The notes below the pieces were generated by a model. It searched no databases. It was not told the DNA's origin and saw only the letters and a list, made by a program, of their open reading frames with translations. From the NCBI RefSeq assembly GCF_000802185.1, contig NZ_KN676113.1:4297430-4361429 (forward strand): a stretch of 64,000 nucleotides of DNA. Reading direction: 5' to 3'. Source of the DNA: Belnapia sp. F-4-1. GTDB lineage: Bacteria; Pseudomonadota; Alphaproteobacteria; Acetobacterales; Acetobacteraceae. Positions 51,243-60,466 of this stretch are shown piece after piece. Position 1 is the first letter of the stretch, and each line of letters opens with the position of its first letter. Both the position numbers and the translations under genes were made by a program.

Positions 51243-52189
51243 GCGCGGCGATGGATGCCCCGGCGGGGCAGCGCGCCGCCCTCATCGCCGATGCGCTGGC
51301 CGGCCTCACTGCGCCGCGCAAGACGCTGCCCTGCAAGTGGCTCTACGACGCCGAAGGCTGCCAGCTCTTCGAGGCCATCACCCGCCTGCCGGAGTACTAC
51401 CCGACGCGGACGGAGGTCCGAATCCTGACCGAGGAGGCAGCCTCCATCGCCGAAGCGGTCGGGCCCGGCCGTGCCGTTGTCGAATTCGGGCCGGGCGACG
51501 GCGCCAAGGCGGCGCTGCTGCTCGCCGGCCTCGACCGGCCTGCCGCCTATGTTCCGGTCGATATCGCCCCGGAATGGCTGGAGGAGGCGGCGAGCCGGGT
51601 AGCCCTCGCGCGGCCTGGCCTGCCGGTGCTGCCGGTCGTGGCTGATTTCACCATGCCGTTCGCCCTGCCGAAGCGGCTCGGCGCGGCGCCGCGGCTCGGC
51701 TTCTTCCCCGGCTCCACCATCGGTAATTTCGAGCCCGAAGGAGCCGTTGCCTTCCTTTGCCGGGCGCGGATGACGCTGGGGGCGGGTGCGCGGCTGCTGC
51801 TCGGGGCCGATCTGGTGAAGGCGCCCGCCGTGCTGGAAGCCGCCTATGATGATGCGCAGGGCGTCACGGCCGCCTTCGATCTCAACCTCCTGCATCGGCT
51901 GAACCGTGAGGCAGGGGCGGATTTCGACATCGGCGCCTTCCGCCACCGCGCCGTCTGGAACGCGGCGCTGGAGCGGATCGAGATGCATCTGGTCGCCGAG
52001 CGGGCGCAGACGGTCCGGCTCGCCGGCCGCACCATCCGCTTCGCCGAGGGCGAGACCATCCATACCGAGAGCAGCCACAAGTACCGGCCGGAGCGCCTCG
52101 CCAACTTGGCCGCCTCCGCTGGCTGGCGCATAAGCCGCCACTGGACGGATGCGAAGGGGCTCTTCTCGGTATGGCTGCTGGACGCATAG
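51239..52189 (+). CDS. egtD: L-histidine N-alpha-methyltransferase EgtD
   Basis: Trimethylates histidine to hercynine, first step of ergothioneine synthesis. 316 residues. Motifs: KTLPCKWLYDAEGCQLFEAIT, YYPTRTEV, VEFGPGDGAKAALLL, FFPGSTIGNFEP and the C-terminal IHTESSHKY. GTG start at 51239 overlaps the egtB stop (GTGA); an ATG a few codons later is an alternative. The stop overlaps the phosphodiesterase start by 19 bp. Confidence 0.94.
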   Translation: MSAAMDAPAGQRAALIADALAGLTAPRKTLPCKWLYDAEGCQLFEAITRLPEYYPTRTEVRILTEEAASIAEAVGPGRAVVEFGPGDGAKAALLLAGLDRPAAYVPVDIAPEWLEEAASRVALARPGLPVLPVVADFTMPFALPKRLGAAPRLGFFPGSTIGNFEPEGAVAFLCRARMTLGAGARLLLGADLVKAPAVLEAAYDDAQGVTAAFDLNLLHRLNREAGADFDIGAFRHRAVWNAALERIEMHLVAERAQTVRLAGRTIRFAEGETIHTESSHKYRPERLANLAASAGWRISRHWTDAKGLFSVWLLDA

Positions 52190-52917
52190 GGACCGAGATC
52201 GCCAGCCATCGCGGCGGGGCGATCCTTTGGCCGGAGAACAGCCTTCTTGCCTTCCGCCAGGCGCTTTCCCTGCCGGCGGAGCAACTCGAGATCGACGTCC
52301 ATCTCACCGCCGATGGCGAGGTCGCGGTCATTCATGACGCGACGCTCGACCGCACCACCGACGGCACCGGGCCGGTTCGTGCCCAGCCCATGGCGGCGCT
52401 GCGCCGACTGAGGCTCAAGGGCACGGATGGGGAAGGGGTGCCAGGCCTCGCCGAGGTCGTGGCGCTGGTGAAGCAGGCGGGACGCGTCCTCCGCCTCGAG
52501 ATCAAGGCGGATGGTACCGGGCGCCCCTATCCTGGACTCGTGCCTGCCTGTCTCGCCGTGCTCGATGCCGGTGGAATTCGGGGCCGCACCGTGCTGATGA
52601 GCTTCGAGCCGATGACCGTTGCCGCCGCGGCGGCCGCCGGCGGCTTCCAGCGGCTGGTGCTGCTGATGGGCAGCCGGCCCTGGCACGGCATGGGGCCGGA
52701 GGGCGCCATCGCCCTCGCCCGCGCCTGCCATGCGGAGGAACTCGGCCTCACCATCGCCGACTGGGACGAGGCCTCGGTCGCCGCACTCCGCGACGCCGGG
52801 CTCGGGGTCAGCGCCTGGGGCACGAATGACGAATCCAGCATTCGACGCGGCTTCGCCCTCGGCATGGACGCCATAGCCACCGACGACCCGCCGCTCGCGC
52901 TCCGGCTTCGGGGCTGA
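52171..52917 (+). CDS. Glycerophosphodiester phosphodiesterase
   Basis: 248-residue GDPD-fold enzyme that cleaves glycerophosphodiesters to glycerol-3-phosphate plus alcohol. Active-site blocks: ASHRGGAILWPENSLLAF with catalytic His, EIDVHLTADGEVAVIHDATLDRTTDGTG in parts, and LEIKADG. No signal peptide, so it is cytoplasmic. The start is inside the last codons of egtD. Its link to ergothioneine is probably only positional. Confidence 0.92.
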   Translation: MAAGRIGTEIASHRGGAILWPENSLLAFRQALSLPAEQLEIDVHLTADGEVAVIHDATLDRTTDGTGPVRAQPMAALRRLRLKGTDGEGVPGLAEVVALVKQAGRVLRLEIKADGTGRPYPGLVPACLAVLDAGGIRGRTVLMSFEPMTVAAAAAAGGFQRLVLLMGSRPWHGMGPEGAIALARACHAEELGLTIADWDEASVAALRDAGLGVSAWGTNDESSIRRGFALGMDAIATDDPPLALRLRG

Positions 52918-52954
52918 TAACGCATAAGGAACGGCCTGAAAGCCGCAGCCTCCC

Positions 52955-52983
52955 TTGCATCCGGCGCGCCGCGCGGCCATACC
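52955..52983 (+). promoter_or_regulatory. Candidate sigma-70-like promoter for the ABC transporter operon
   Basis: TTGCAT (52955-52960), 17-base spacer, CATACC (52978-52983), 50 bases before the GTG start of the first ATPase. The -35 box is a fair match to TTGACA; the -10 box is weak. Only the spacing and location support it. Confidence 0.3.
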
Positions 52984-53032
52984 TAGCCGCAACGACGGCG
53001 CCATCAGGGACGCAACGGGGAGAACGATCCGG

Positions 53033-53801
53033 GTGACAGATTCCATCCTGGAAACCGAGGGGCTGACGAAGGAATTCCGGGGATTCGTCGCCGTCAACGG
53101 CGTCTCCCTGAAGGTCCGGCGCGGCAGCATCCATGGGCTGATCGGGCCGAACGGTGCCGGCAAGACCACCTGCTTCAACCTGCTAACCAAATTCCTCCAG
53201 CCGACCCGCGGGACGATCCGCTACGACGGCCGTGACATCACCGGCATGAAGCCGGCCGAGGTCGCGCGCCTCGGCCTGGTGCGGAGCTTCCAGATTTCGG
53301 CCGTCTTCCCGCATCTCTCGGTGCTGGAGAATGTGCGGGTGGCGCTGCAGCGGCAGCGCGGCGGCAGCTTCGACTTCTGGCGCTCGGAGGGGCTGCTGCG
53401 GCAGTTCGATGACCGCGCCATGGCGCTGCTCGAGGATGTTGGCCTGACCGGCTATGCACGTCTTCAGGCGGGCGAGCTGCCCTATGGCCGCAAGCGCGCC
53501 CTCGAGATCGCAACGACGATGGCCATGGACCCGGCGATGATGCTGCTCGACGAGCCTACAGCCGGGATGACGCATGAGGACGTGGACCGCATCGTGGCGC
53601 TGGTGAAGCGCGTTTCCGCCGGCCGCACCGTGCTGCTGGTCGAGCACAACCTGAAGGTCGTCTCCGGCCTCTGCGACCGCATCACTGTGCTCGCGCGCGG
53701 CAGCGTCCTCGCCGAGGGCGACTATGCCGAGGTGTCGCGCAATCCCGACGTGATCGCCGCCTATCTCGGCACCGAAGCTTCCCCGGAAGGAGCGATGGCC
53801 C

Positions 53802-53809
<8 letters not shown>
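53033..53809 (+). CDS. livG: Branched-chain-type ABC transporter ATPase, LivG-like
   Basis: 258 residues. Walker A GPNGAGKTTCF, Q-loop VRSFQISAVFPHLSV, signature region LPYGRKRALEIATTM (differs from LSGGQ, as in part of this subfamily), Walker B MMLLDEPTAGM and H-switch LVEHNL. LivG-type extended C-terminus (GDYAEVSRNPDVIAAYLG). The GTG at 53033 follows GGGGAG; the earlier ATG frame adds a poorly conserved tail. It overlaps livF by eight bases and is the first gene of a nine-gene transport operon if transcribed together. Confidence 0.92.
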
Positions 53810-54542
<733 letters not shown>

Positions 54543-54568
54543 CCCCGCCTTCCAGGAGCCCGACCATC

Positions 54569-55792
54569 ATGTCGCTTGACCGCCGCACTCTGCTGACCGG
54601 CGCCGCTGCCGCCCCCTTCGCCTTTGCGCGGGCGGGGCATGCCCAAGGGACGCCGACGCTGAAGATCGGCGTGCTGAACGACCAGTCCGGCGTCTACCGC
54701 GACATCTCCGGCCCGACCTCGGTTGCCTGCGTACGCCAGGCGATTCAGGATTTCGGCAGCCGCGGCTTCAATGTCGAGGTCGTCGTCGGCGACCACCAGA
54801 ACAAGCCCGATGTCGGCAGTAACATCGCGCGGCAATGGATGGACCGCGACGGCGTCGACGTCATCGTCGATGTGCCGAACAGCGCGGTCGGCCTCGCGGT
54901 TGCAGGCGTGGTGCGCGAGAAGAACAAGGTCTACCTGAACTCGACCTCGGCGACGGCGGACCTGACCGGTGCGCAATGCTCGCCGAACACGGTCCACTGG
55001 ACCTACGACACCTACATGCTGGCCAAGTCCACCGGCGGCGCCATGGTGAAAGCGGGCGGCGATACCTGGTTCTTCCTCACCGCGGACTATGCCTTCGGCC
55101 ATGCGCTGGAGCGGGACACGACCAACTTCGTCAAGTCGGCGGGCGGCCGCGTCGTCGGCGGCGTGCGGCATCCGCTGAGCAACACCGACTACTCCTCCTT
55201 CCTCGTGCAGGCGCAGAGCTCGCGCGCCAAGGTCATCGGCCTGGCCAATGCGGGGACGGATACCGTCAATACGGTGAAGCAGGCGGCCGAGTTCGGCATC
55301 ACCCGGCGCGGCACCAAGATCGCCGTGCTGCTGATGTTCCTGAACGACGTGCATGCGCTGGGGCTCCAGGCGGCGCAGGGGCTGGTGCTGACCGAGACCT
55401 TCTACTGGGATCTCAACGACCGCACCCGCGCCTTCACCAACCGGGTGAAGCCGCAGTTGGCGGGGTCGATGCCCGCCATGTCGCATGCCGGCTGCTACAG
55501 CGCCGTACTGCACTACTTGAAGACCGCGGCCGATATGGGCGCGGCGCAGGCGAAGCAGGATGGCGCGGCGACCGTCACCCGGATGAAGGCGATGCCGACG
55601 GATGACGACTGCTTCGGCGCGGGGCGCATCCGCGAGGACGGGCGCAAGCTGCACCCGGCCCATCTCTTCGAGGTGAAGGCGCCGGGCGAGAGCAAGGGCG
55701 CCTGGGACTACTACAAGCTGCTGCAGACGACGCCGGCGGAGGAAGCCTTCCGCCCGGTCGGCGAGGGCAGCTGCCCGCTCGTCCGCAGCTAG
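54569..55792 (+). CDS. Substrate-binding protein of branched-chain-type ABC transporter (copy 1 of 4)
   Basis: Periplasmic receptor (Peripla_BP_6 type), 407 residues. Twin-arginine-like leader SLDRRTLLTGAAAAPFAFA with cleavage near GHAQG. First-lobe motifs: KIGVLNDQSGVYRDISGP, GDHQNKPDVG, and the pocket strand VYLNSTSATADLTG. Second lobe: FFLTADYAFGHALERDT and FYWDLNDRTRAF. It ends in the GSCPLVRS tail shared with its three paralogues. Binds an unknown ligand. Confidence 0.93.
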   Translation: MSLDRRTLLTGAAAAPFAFARAGHAQGTPTLKIGVLNDQSGVYRDISGPTSVACVRQAIQDFGSRGFNVEVVVGDHQNKPDVGSNIARQWMDRDGVDVIVDVPNSAVGLAVAGVVREKNKVYLNSTSATADLTGAQCSPNTVHWTYDTYMLAKSTGGAMVKAGGDTWFFLTADYAFGHALERDTTNFVKSAGGRVVGGVRHPLSNTDYSSFLVQAQSSRAKVIGLANAGTDTVNTVKQAAEFGITRRGTKIAVLLMFLNDVHALGLQAAQGLVLTETFYWDLNDRTRAFTNRVKPQLAGSMPAMSHAGCYSAVLHYLKTAADMGAAQAKQDGAATVTRMKAMPTDDDCFGAGRIREDGRKLHPAHLFEVKAPGESKGAWDYYKLLQTTPAEEAFRPVGEGSCPLVRS

Positions 55793-55810
55793 ACGACAGA
55801 CCATGGGAGA

Positions 55811-55833
55811 CCGGGCGGCCATGCATCGCCCGG
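55811..55833 (+). repeat. Intercistronic hairpin between binding-protein copies 1 and 2
   Basis: 7-bp stem CCGGGCG / CGCCCGG with a 9-base loop, within the 64-bp gap between the first two binding-protein genes. It precedes the ribosome-binding site of copy 2 and could stabilise or attenuate the transcript. Confidence 0.5.
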
Positions 55834-55856
55834 CCCCGTAAAACTGGGAGACGGAC

Positions 55857-57086
55857 ATGACGATCACGAGGAGAGGGCTGCTCGCAACCGGCGCCATGGC
55901 CACGGCGGCAACATCGCTGCCGCGGCTGACGCGCGCCCAGGCGGCGAATACCATCCGCATCGGCGTGCTGAACGACATGTCCGGCACCTACAAGGATAAT
56001 ACCGGCCCCGGCTCCGTCGCCTGCGCGCAGCAGGCGATCGCGGAGTTCGGCCAACAGGGCTTCAATGTCGAGCTGATCTTCGCCGATCACCAGAACAAGC
56101 CGGATGTCGGGGTGAACCTGGCACGGCAGTGGTACGACCAGGGCGTCGACATGATCCTCGACGTGCCGACCAGTTCGGTCGGCCTCGCGGTGAACAACGT
56201 CGCCCGCGAAAAGAACAAAGTGAACATCAACTGCGGCTCGGCGACCTCGGACCTGACCGGGGCGCAGTGTGCGCCGACCATGGTCCATTGGTCCTACGAC
56301 ACCTACATGCTGTCGAAGTCGACCGGCGGTGCCATGGTGAAGGCGGGCGGCGATACCTGGTTCTTCATCACCGCCGACTACGCCTTCGGCCATGCGCTGG
56401 AGCGGGACACCAGCAATTTCGTCAGGGCCTCGGGCGGCCGCGTTCTCGGCGCGGTACGGACGCCTTTCCCGTCCACGACGGACTTCTCCTCCTTCCTCGT
56501 CCAGGCGCAGAGCTCGCGGGCCAAGGTGATCGGCTTCGCCAATGCGGGGTCGGACACCATCAACTGCGTGAAGCAGGCGGCCGAGTTCGGTATCACCAAG
56601 CGGGGCACCAAGCTCGCGGCGATGCTGATGTTCATCACCGACGTGCATTCCATCGGCCTCGAGACGGGGCAGGGCTTGGTCTGCACCGAGAGCTTCTACT
56701 GGGACCTCAACGACCGCACCCGCGCCTTCACCCAGCGCGTGCTGCCGAAGATGCCGAACCTCTACCCCAACCAGATCCATGCCGGCTGCTACTCGGCGAC
56801 GCTGCACTACCTGCGCGCCGTGCAGGCGATGGGCGTCGCCGCGGCCAAGGCTTCGGGCACCGAGGTGGTCAACCGGATGAAGGCGATGCCGACCGAGGAC
56901 GATGCCTTCGGGGCAGGGTCCATCCGCGCCGATGGGCGAAAGATCTGCCCCTCCTACCTGCTCGAGGTGAAGTCCCCGGCGGAGTCGAAGCGCCCCTGGG
57001 ACTACTACAAGGTCCTGCAATCCACTCCGGCCGGCGAGGCCTTCCGCCCGTTGAACGAAGGCGGCTGCCCGCTGGTGCGTAGCTGA
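55857..57086 (+). CDS. Substrate-binding protein of branched-chain-type ABC transporter (copy 2 of 4)
   Basis: 409 residues, twin-arginine leader (TITRRGLLATGAMATAATS), cleavage near TRAQA. Shares blocks with copy 1 but with distinct pocket residues: RIGVLNDMSGTYKDNTGP and KVNINCGSATSDLTG; second lobe VLGAVRTPFPSTTDFSSF and FYWDLNDRTRAF. Closest to copy 3 (both have QGVDxILDVPTSSVGLAVNNVAREKNK, described in parts). ATG preceded by GGGAGACGG. Confidence 0.93.
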   Translation: MTITRRGLLATGAMATAATSLPRLTRAQAANTIRIGVLNDMSGTYKDNTGPGSVACAQQAIAEFGQQGFNVELIFADHQNKPDVGVNLARQWYDQGVDMILDVPTSSVGLAVNNVAREKNKVNINCGSATSDLTGAQCAPTMVHWSYDTYMLSKSTGGAMVKAGGDTWFFITADYAFGHALERDTSNFVRASGGRVLGAVRTPFPSTTDFSSFLVQAQSSRAKVIGFANAGSDTINCVKQAAEFGITKRGTKLAAMLMFITDVHSIGLETGQGLVCTESFYWDLNDRTRAFTQRVLPKMPNLYPNQIHAGCYSATLHYLRAVQAMGVAAAKASGTEVVNRMKAMPTEDDAFGAGSIRADGRKICPSYLLEVKSPAESKRPWDYYKVLQSTPAGEAFRPLNEGGCPLVRS

Positions 57087-57106
57087 CAAGGAAGCGAGAG
57101 AAAGCG

Positions 57107-58336
57107 ATGACCCCGACCCGCCGCAGCCTGCTGACCGCCACGGTCGGCGCCACGCTGATGCCCGCCCTGCCGCGCCTCGGCCGGGCGCAGGCCGCCAACA
57201 CCATCCGCATCGGTGTGCTGAACGATCAATCCGGCGCCTACCGGGACATCTCCGGCCCCTACGGCATCGAATGCACCAGGCAGGCGGTGCAGGAATTCGG
57301 CAACAAGGGCTTCGCCGTGGAGGTGATCGCCGCCGACCACCAGAACAAGCCGGATGTCGGCGCCAATATCGCGCGCCAATGGTACGACCAGGGCGTCGAC
57401 CTCATCCTCGACGTCCCCACCAGCTCGGTCGGGCTCGCGGTGAACAATGTCGCGCGCGAGAAGAACAAGGCCTACATCAACACCGGCTCGGCGACCTCCG
57501 ACCTCACAGGAGCGCAGTGCGGCCCGACCACGGTGCACTGGATGTACGACACCTACATGCTGGCGAAGTCAACCGGCGGCGCCATGGTGAAGGCGGGTGG
57601 CGACAGCTGGTTCTTCATCACCGCCGACTATGCCTTCGGCCATGCGCTGGAGCGCGACACCACGGCCTTCGTCAGGGCGGCCGGCGGCAAGGTGAACGGC
57701 AGCGTCAAGTATCCCTTCCCGGCGACCTCGGACTTCTCCTCCTTCCTCGTCCAGGCCCAGGCCTCGCGGGCCAAGGTCATCGGCCTCGCCAATGCCGGCG
57801 CGGACACGGTGAACAGCATCAAGCAGGCGGCGGAATTCGGCATCACCCGGCGCGGGGTAAAGCTGGCGGCGCTGCTGATGTTCCTGCCCGACGTGCATGC
57901 CATCGGCCTGCAGACGGCGCAGGGGCTGGTGCTGACCGAGAGCTTCTACTGGGGCCTCAATGACCGCACCCGCGCAGTGACGGAGCGGTTGCGCCCACGT
58001 CTCAAGGATGTGAAGCCGAACATGGCCTCCATCGCCAACTACTCCTGCACGCTGCACTTCCTGAAGGCGGTGGCGGATATGGGTGTGGCCGCAGCCAAGG
58101 CTTCCGGCACCGAGATCGTCAACCGCATGAAGGCGATGCCCTGCGACGACGACGCCTTCGGCCCCGGCACCATCCGCGCGGATGGGCGGAAGCTCTGCCC
58201 CTCCTACCTGTTCGAGGTGAAGTCGCCGGCCGAAAGCAAGGCGCCGTGGGACTACTACAAGCTGCTTCAAACCACCCCGGCCGAGGAAGCCTTCCGTCCG
58301 CTCAACGAGGGTGGCTGCCCCCTCGTGCGGAGCTGA
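57107..58336 (+). CDS. Substrate-binding protein of branched-chain-type ABC transporter (copy 3 of 4)
   Basis: 409 residues, twin-arginine leader TPTRRSLLTATVGATLMPA with cleavage near GRAQA. Pocket strand AYINTGSATSDLTG and the lobe-1 strand GVLNDQSGAYRDISGP. Second lobe changes the WDL of its paralogues to FYWGLNDRTRAV. AAGGAAG lies upstream of the ATG at 57107, 20 bp after copy 2. Cysteine at NYSCTLHFL differs from the other copies. Confidence 0.93.
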   Translation: MTPTRRSLLTATVGATLMPALPRLGRAQAANTIRIGVLNDQSGAYRDISGPYGIECTRQAVQEFGNKGFAVEVIAADHQNKPDVGANIARQWYDQGVDLILDVPTSSVGLAVNNVAREKNKAYINTGSATSDLTGAQCGPTTVHWMYDTYMLAKSTGGAMVKAGGDSWFFITADYAFGHALERDTTAFVRAAGGKVNGSVKYPFPATSDFSSFLVQAQASRAKVIGLANAGADTVNSIKQAAEFGITRRGVKLAALLMFLPDVHAIGLQTAQGLVLTESFYWGLNDRTRAVTERLRPRLKDVKPNMASIANYSCTLHFLKAVADMGVAAAKASGTEIVNRMKAMPCDDDAFGPGTIRADGRKLCPSYLFEVKSPAESKAPWDYYKLLQTTPAEEAFRPLNEGGCPLVRS

Positions 58337-58341
58337 GGGCG

Positions 58342-59565
58342 ATGCCGCTGCACCGCCGGGATGTATTGCTGGCCGGCAGCGGCCTTGCCTTGGCCGGCGG
58401 CCGGGCGAGGGCGCAGGGTGGGCCCTTGCGCCTCGGCGTCCTCACCGACATGTCCGGCCCCTACCGCGACCTGACGGGCCCCGGCAGCTTCGCCGGCGCC
58501 CGGCAGGCGGCGGAGGAGTTCTCCGCGGCGACCGGCATGGCGGTCGAGGTGATCGTCGGCGACCACCAGAACAAGCCGGATGTCGGTGCCAACATTGCCC
58601 GGCAGTGGTTTGATCGCGAGGGCGTCGAGGCGCTCGTCGACCTGCCGAACAGCGCCGTGGCGCTGGCCGTCTCCGGCATCGCGCGGGAGAAGAACAAGGT
58701 GGTGCTCGGCTCGGGCGTCGGCTCCACCGTCTTCACCGGCGCGCAATGCAGCCCGAACAGCATCCAGTTCACCTACGACACCTACATGCTCGCCAAGGGC
58801 ACCGGTGACGCGCTGGTGAAGCAGGGCGCCGATAGCTGGTTCTTCATCACGGCCGACTACGCCTTCGGCCATGCGCTGCAGGCCGATACCTCGCGCTTCG
58901 TCGAGGCGGCGGGCGGCAAGGTGCTCGGCGCCACGCGCTATCCCTTCCCGGCGACGACGGATTTCTCCTCCTTCCTGCTCCAGGCGCAGAGTTCGCGCGC
59001 CAAGGTCATCGGCCTCGCCAATGCCGGGGCGGACCTCATCAACTGCATCAAGCAGGCGCGGGAATTCGGCCTGCTGCGGAGCGGGGTGAAGCTCGCCTGC
59101 CTGCTGATGACGGTCGTCGACAGCATCGCCCTCGGCCTGCCCGAGGCGCAGGGGCTGCTGATGACCGAAAGCTTCTACTGGGACCTCAACGACCGCACGC
59201 GCGCCTTCGCCGAGCGGGTGAAGGGCAAGCGGCAGGGCGCCGTGGTCCATGCCTCCTGCGCCGGCTGCTATGGCGTCACGCTGCACTACCTGAAGGCGGT
59301 GAAGGACCTTGGCCTCGAGCGCGCCCGCGCCTCCGGCCTCGAGGTCGTCAACCGCATGAAGGCGATGCCGACCGATGACGACGCCTTCGGCCCGGGGCGC
59401 ATCCGCGAGGATGGACGCAAGCTGACGCCCGGCTATCTTTTCCAGGTGAAGTCCCCGGCCGAGAGCCGTGGCCCCTTCGACGTGCATAAACTGGTCGCCA
59501 CCACCCCGGCCGAGGAGGCCGCCCGCCCGCTCGCCGAAGGCGGCTGCCCCTTCGTTCGAACTTAA
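58342..59565 (+). CDS. Substrate-binding protein of branched-chain-type ABC transporter (copy 4 of 4)
   Basis: 407 residues with leader PLHRRDVLLAGSGLALAGG and cleavage near ARAQG. The most divergent copy: pocket strand reads VVLGSGVGSTVFTG instead of the NxxSATxDLTG of the others, and the helix before it contains SGIAREKNK. Retains FYWDLNDRTRAF and the GGCPFVRT tail. ATG at 58342, only five bases after the copy 3 stop, so strongly coupled. The longer frame upstream lies inside copy 3. Confidence 0.92.
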   Translation: MPLHRRDVLLAGSGLALAGGRARAQGGPLRLGVLTDMSGPYRDLTGPGSFAGARQAAEEFSAATGMAVEVIVGDHQNKPDVGANIARQWFDREGVEALVDLPNSAVALAVSGIAREKNKVVLGSGVGSTVFTGAQCSPNSIQFTYDTYMLAKGTGDALVKQGADSWFFITADYAFGHALQADTSRFVEAAGGKVLGATRYPFPATTDFSSFLLQAQSSRAKVIGLANAGADLINCIKQAREFGLLRSGVKLACLLMTVVDSIALGLPEAQGLLMTESFYWDLNDRTRAFAERVKGKRQGAVVHASCAGCYGVTLHYLKAVKDLGLERARASGLEVVNRMKAMPTDDDAFGPGRIREDGRKLTPGYLFQVKSPAESRGPFDVHKLVATTPAEEAARPLAEGGCPFVRT

Positions 59566-59580
59566 GGACTCCCACGCCGC

Positions 59581-60465
59581 ATGGACGACATCTTCGGCAT
59601 CCCCGCACCGCTGCTCTTCGGGCAGCTGCTGCTCGGCCTCATCAACGGCGCCTTCTATGCGATGATGTCGCTGGGGCTGGCGGTGATCTTCGGGCTGCTC
59701 AACATCATCAATTTCACCCATGGCGCGCAGTTCATGATGGGCGCCTTCGCGGCCTGGATGCTGCTCGAATGGGCCGGGCTGAACTACTGGTGGGCACTGC
59801 TGCTGGTGCCCATCATCATCGGCTTCACCGGCGTGGTGCTGGAGCGGCTGATGATCAGCCGGCTCTACAAGCTTGACCACCTCTACGGCCTGCTGCTGAC
59901 CTTCGGCCTCGGGCTCATCATCGAGGGCGTGTTCCGCAACCAGTTCGGCTCCTCCGGCCTGCCCTACCGCATCCCGCCCGAGCTTCAGGGCGCCTGGGAC
60001 CTCGGCTTCATGTTTCTGCCGATCTATCGCGGCTGGGTGGTGATCGCGGCCCTCGTCCTCTGTCTCGCCACTTGGCTGCTGATCGAGAAGACGCGGCTCG
60101 GCGCCTATCTCCGCGCGGCGACGGAGAATGCGCCGCTGGTCCAGGCCTTCGGCGTCAACGTCCCCCGCATGGTGACGCTGACCTACGGCTTCGGCGTGGC
60201 GCTGGCGGCCATCGGCGGGGTGCTGGCGGCGCCGATCTATTCGGTGAACCCGCAGATGGGCACCAACCTGATCATCGTCGTCTTCGCCGTGGTGGTGATC
60301 GGGGGGATGGGCTCCATCTTGGGGTCCATCATCACCGGCTTCGGCCTCGGCATCGTCGAGGGGCTGACCAAGGTCTTCTACCCGGAGGCCTCGGCGACCG
60401 TCATCTTCGTCATCATGGCGATCGTGCTGCTGGCACGGCCCGCCGGCCTGTTCGGGAGGGCCTGA
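59581..60465 (+). CDS. livH: Branched-chain-type ABC transporter permease, LivH-like
   Basis: Integral membrane protein of 294 residues with about eight helices. Family blocks: LINGAFYAMMSLGLAVIFGLLNIINF in parts, TRLGAYLRAATENAPLVQAFGVNV (EAA-type loop) and GGMGSILGSIITGFGLG. One permease half of the importer. It starts 15 bp after the fourth binding protein and one base before livM. Confidence 0.94.
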   Translation: MDDIFGIPAPLLFGQLLLGLINGAFYAMMSLGLAVIFGLLNIINFTHGAQFMMGAFAAWMLLEWAGLNYWWALLLVPIIIGFTGVVLERLMISRLYKLDHLYGLLLTFGLGLIIEGVFRNQFGSSGLPYRIPPELQGAWDLGFMFLPIYRGWVVIAALVLCLATWLLIEKTRLGAYLRAATENAPLVQAFGVNVPRMVTLTYGFGVALAAIGGVLAAPIYSVNPQMGTNLIIVVFAVVVIGGMGSILGSIITGFGLGIVEGLTKVFYPEASATVIFVIMAIVLLARPAGLFGRA

Positions 60466-60466
60466 C

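Noticed and set aside
55575-57089. Minus-strand open frames across the binding-protein array
   Set aside because: They are repeats of the same antisense pattern in each paralogue and have no independent features.
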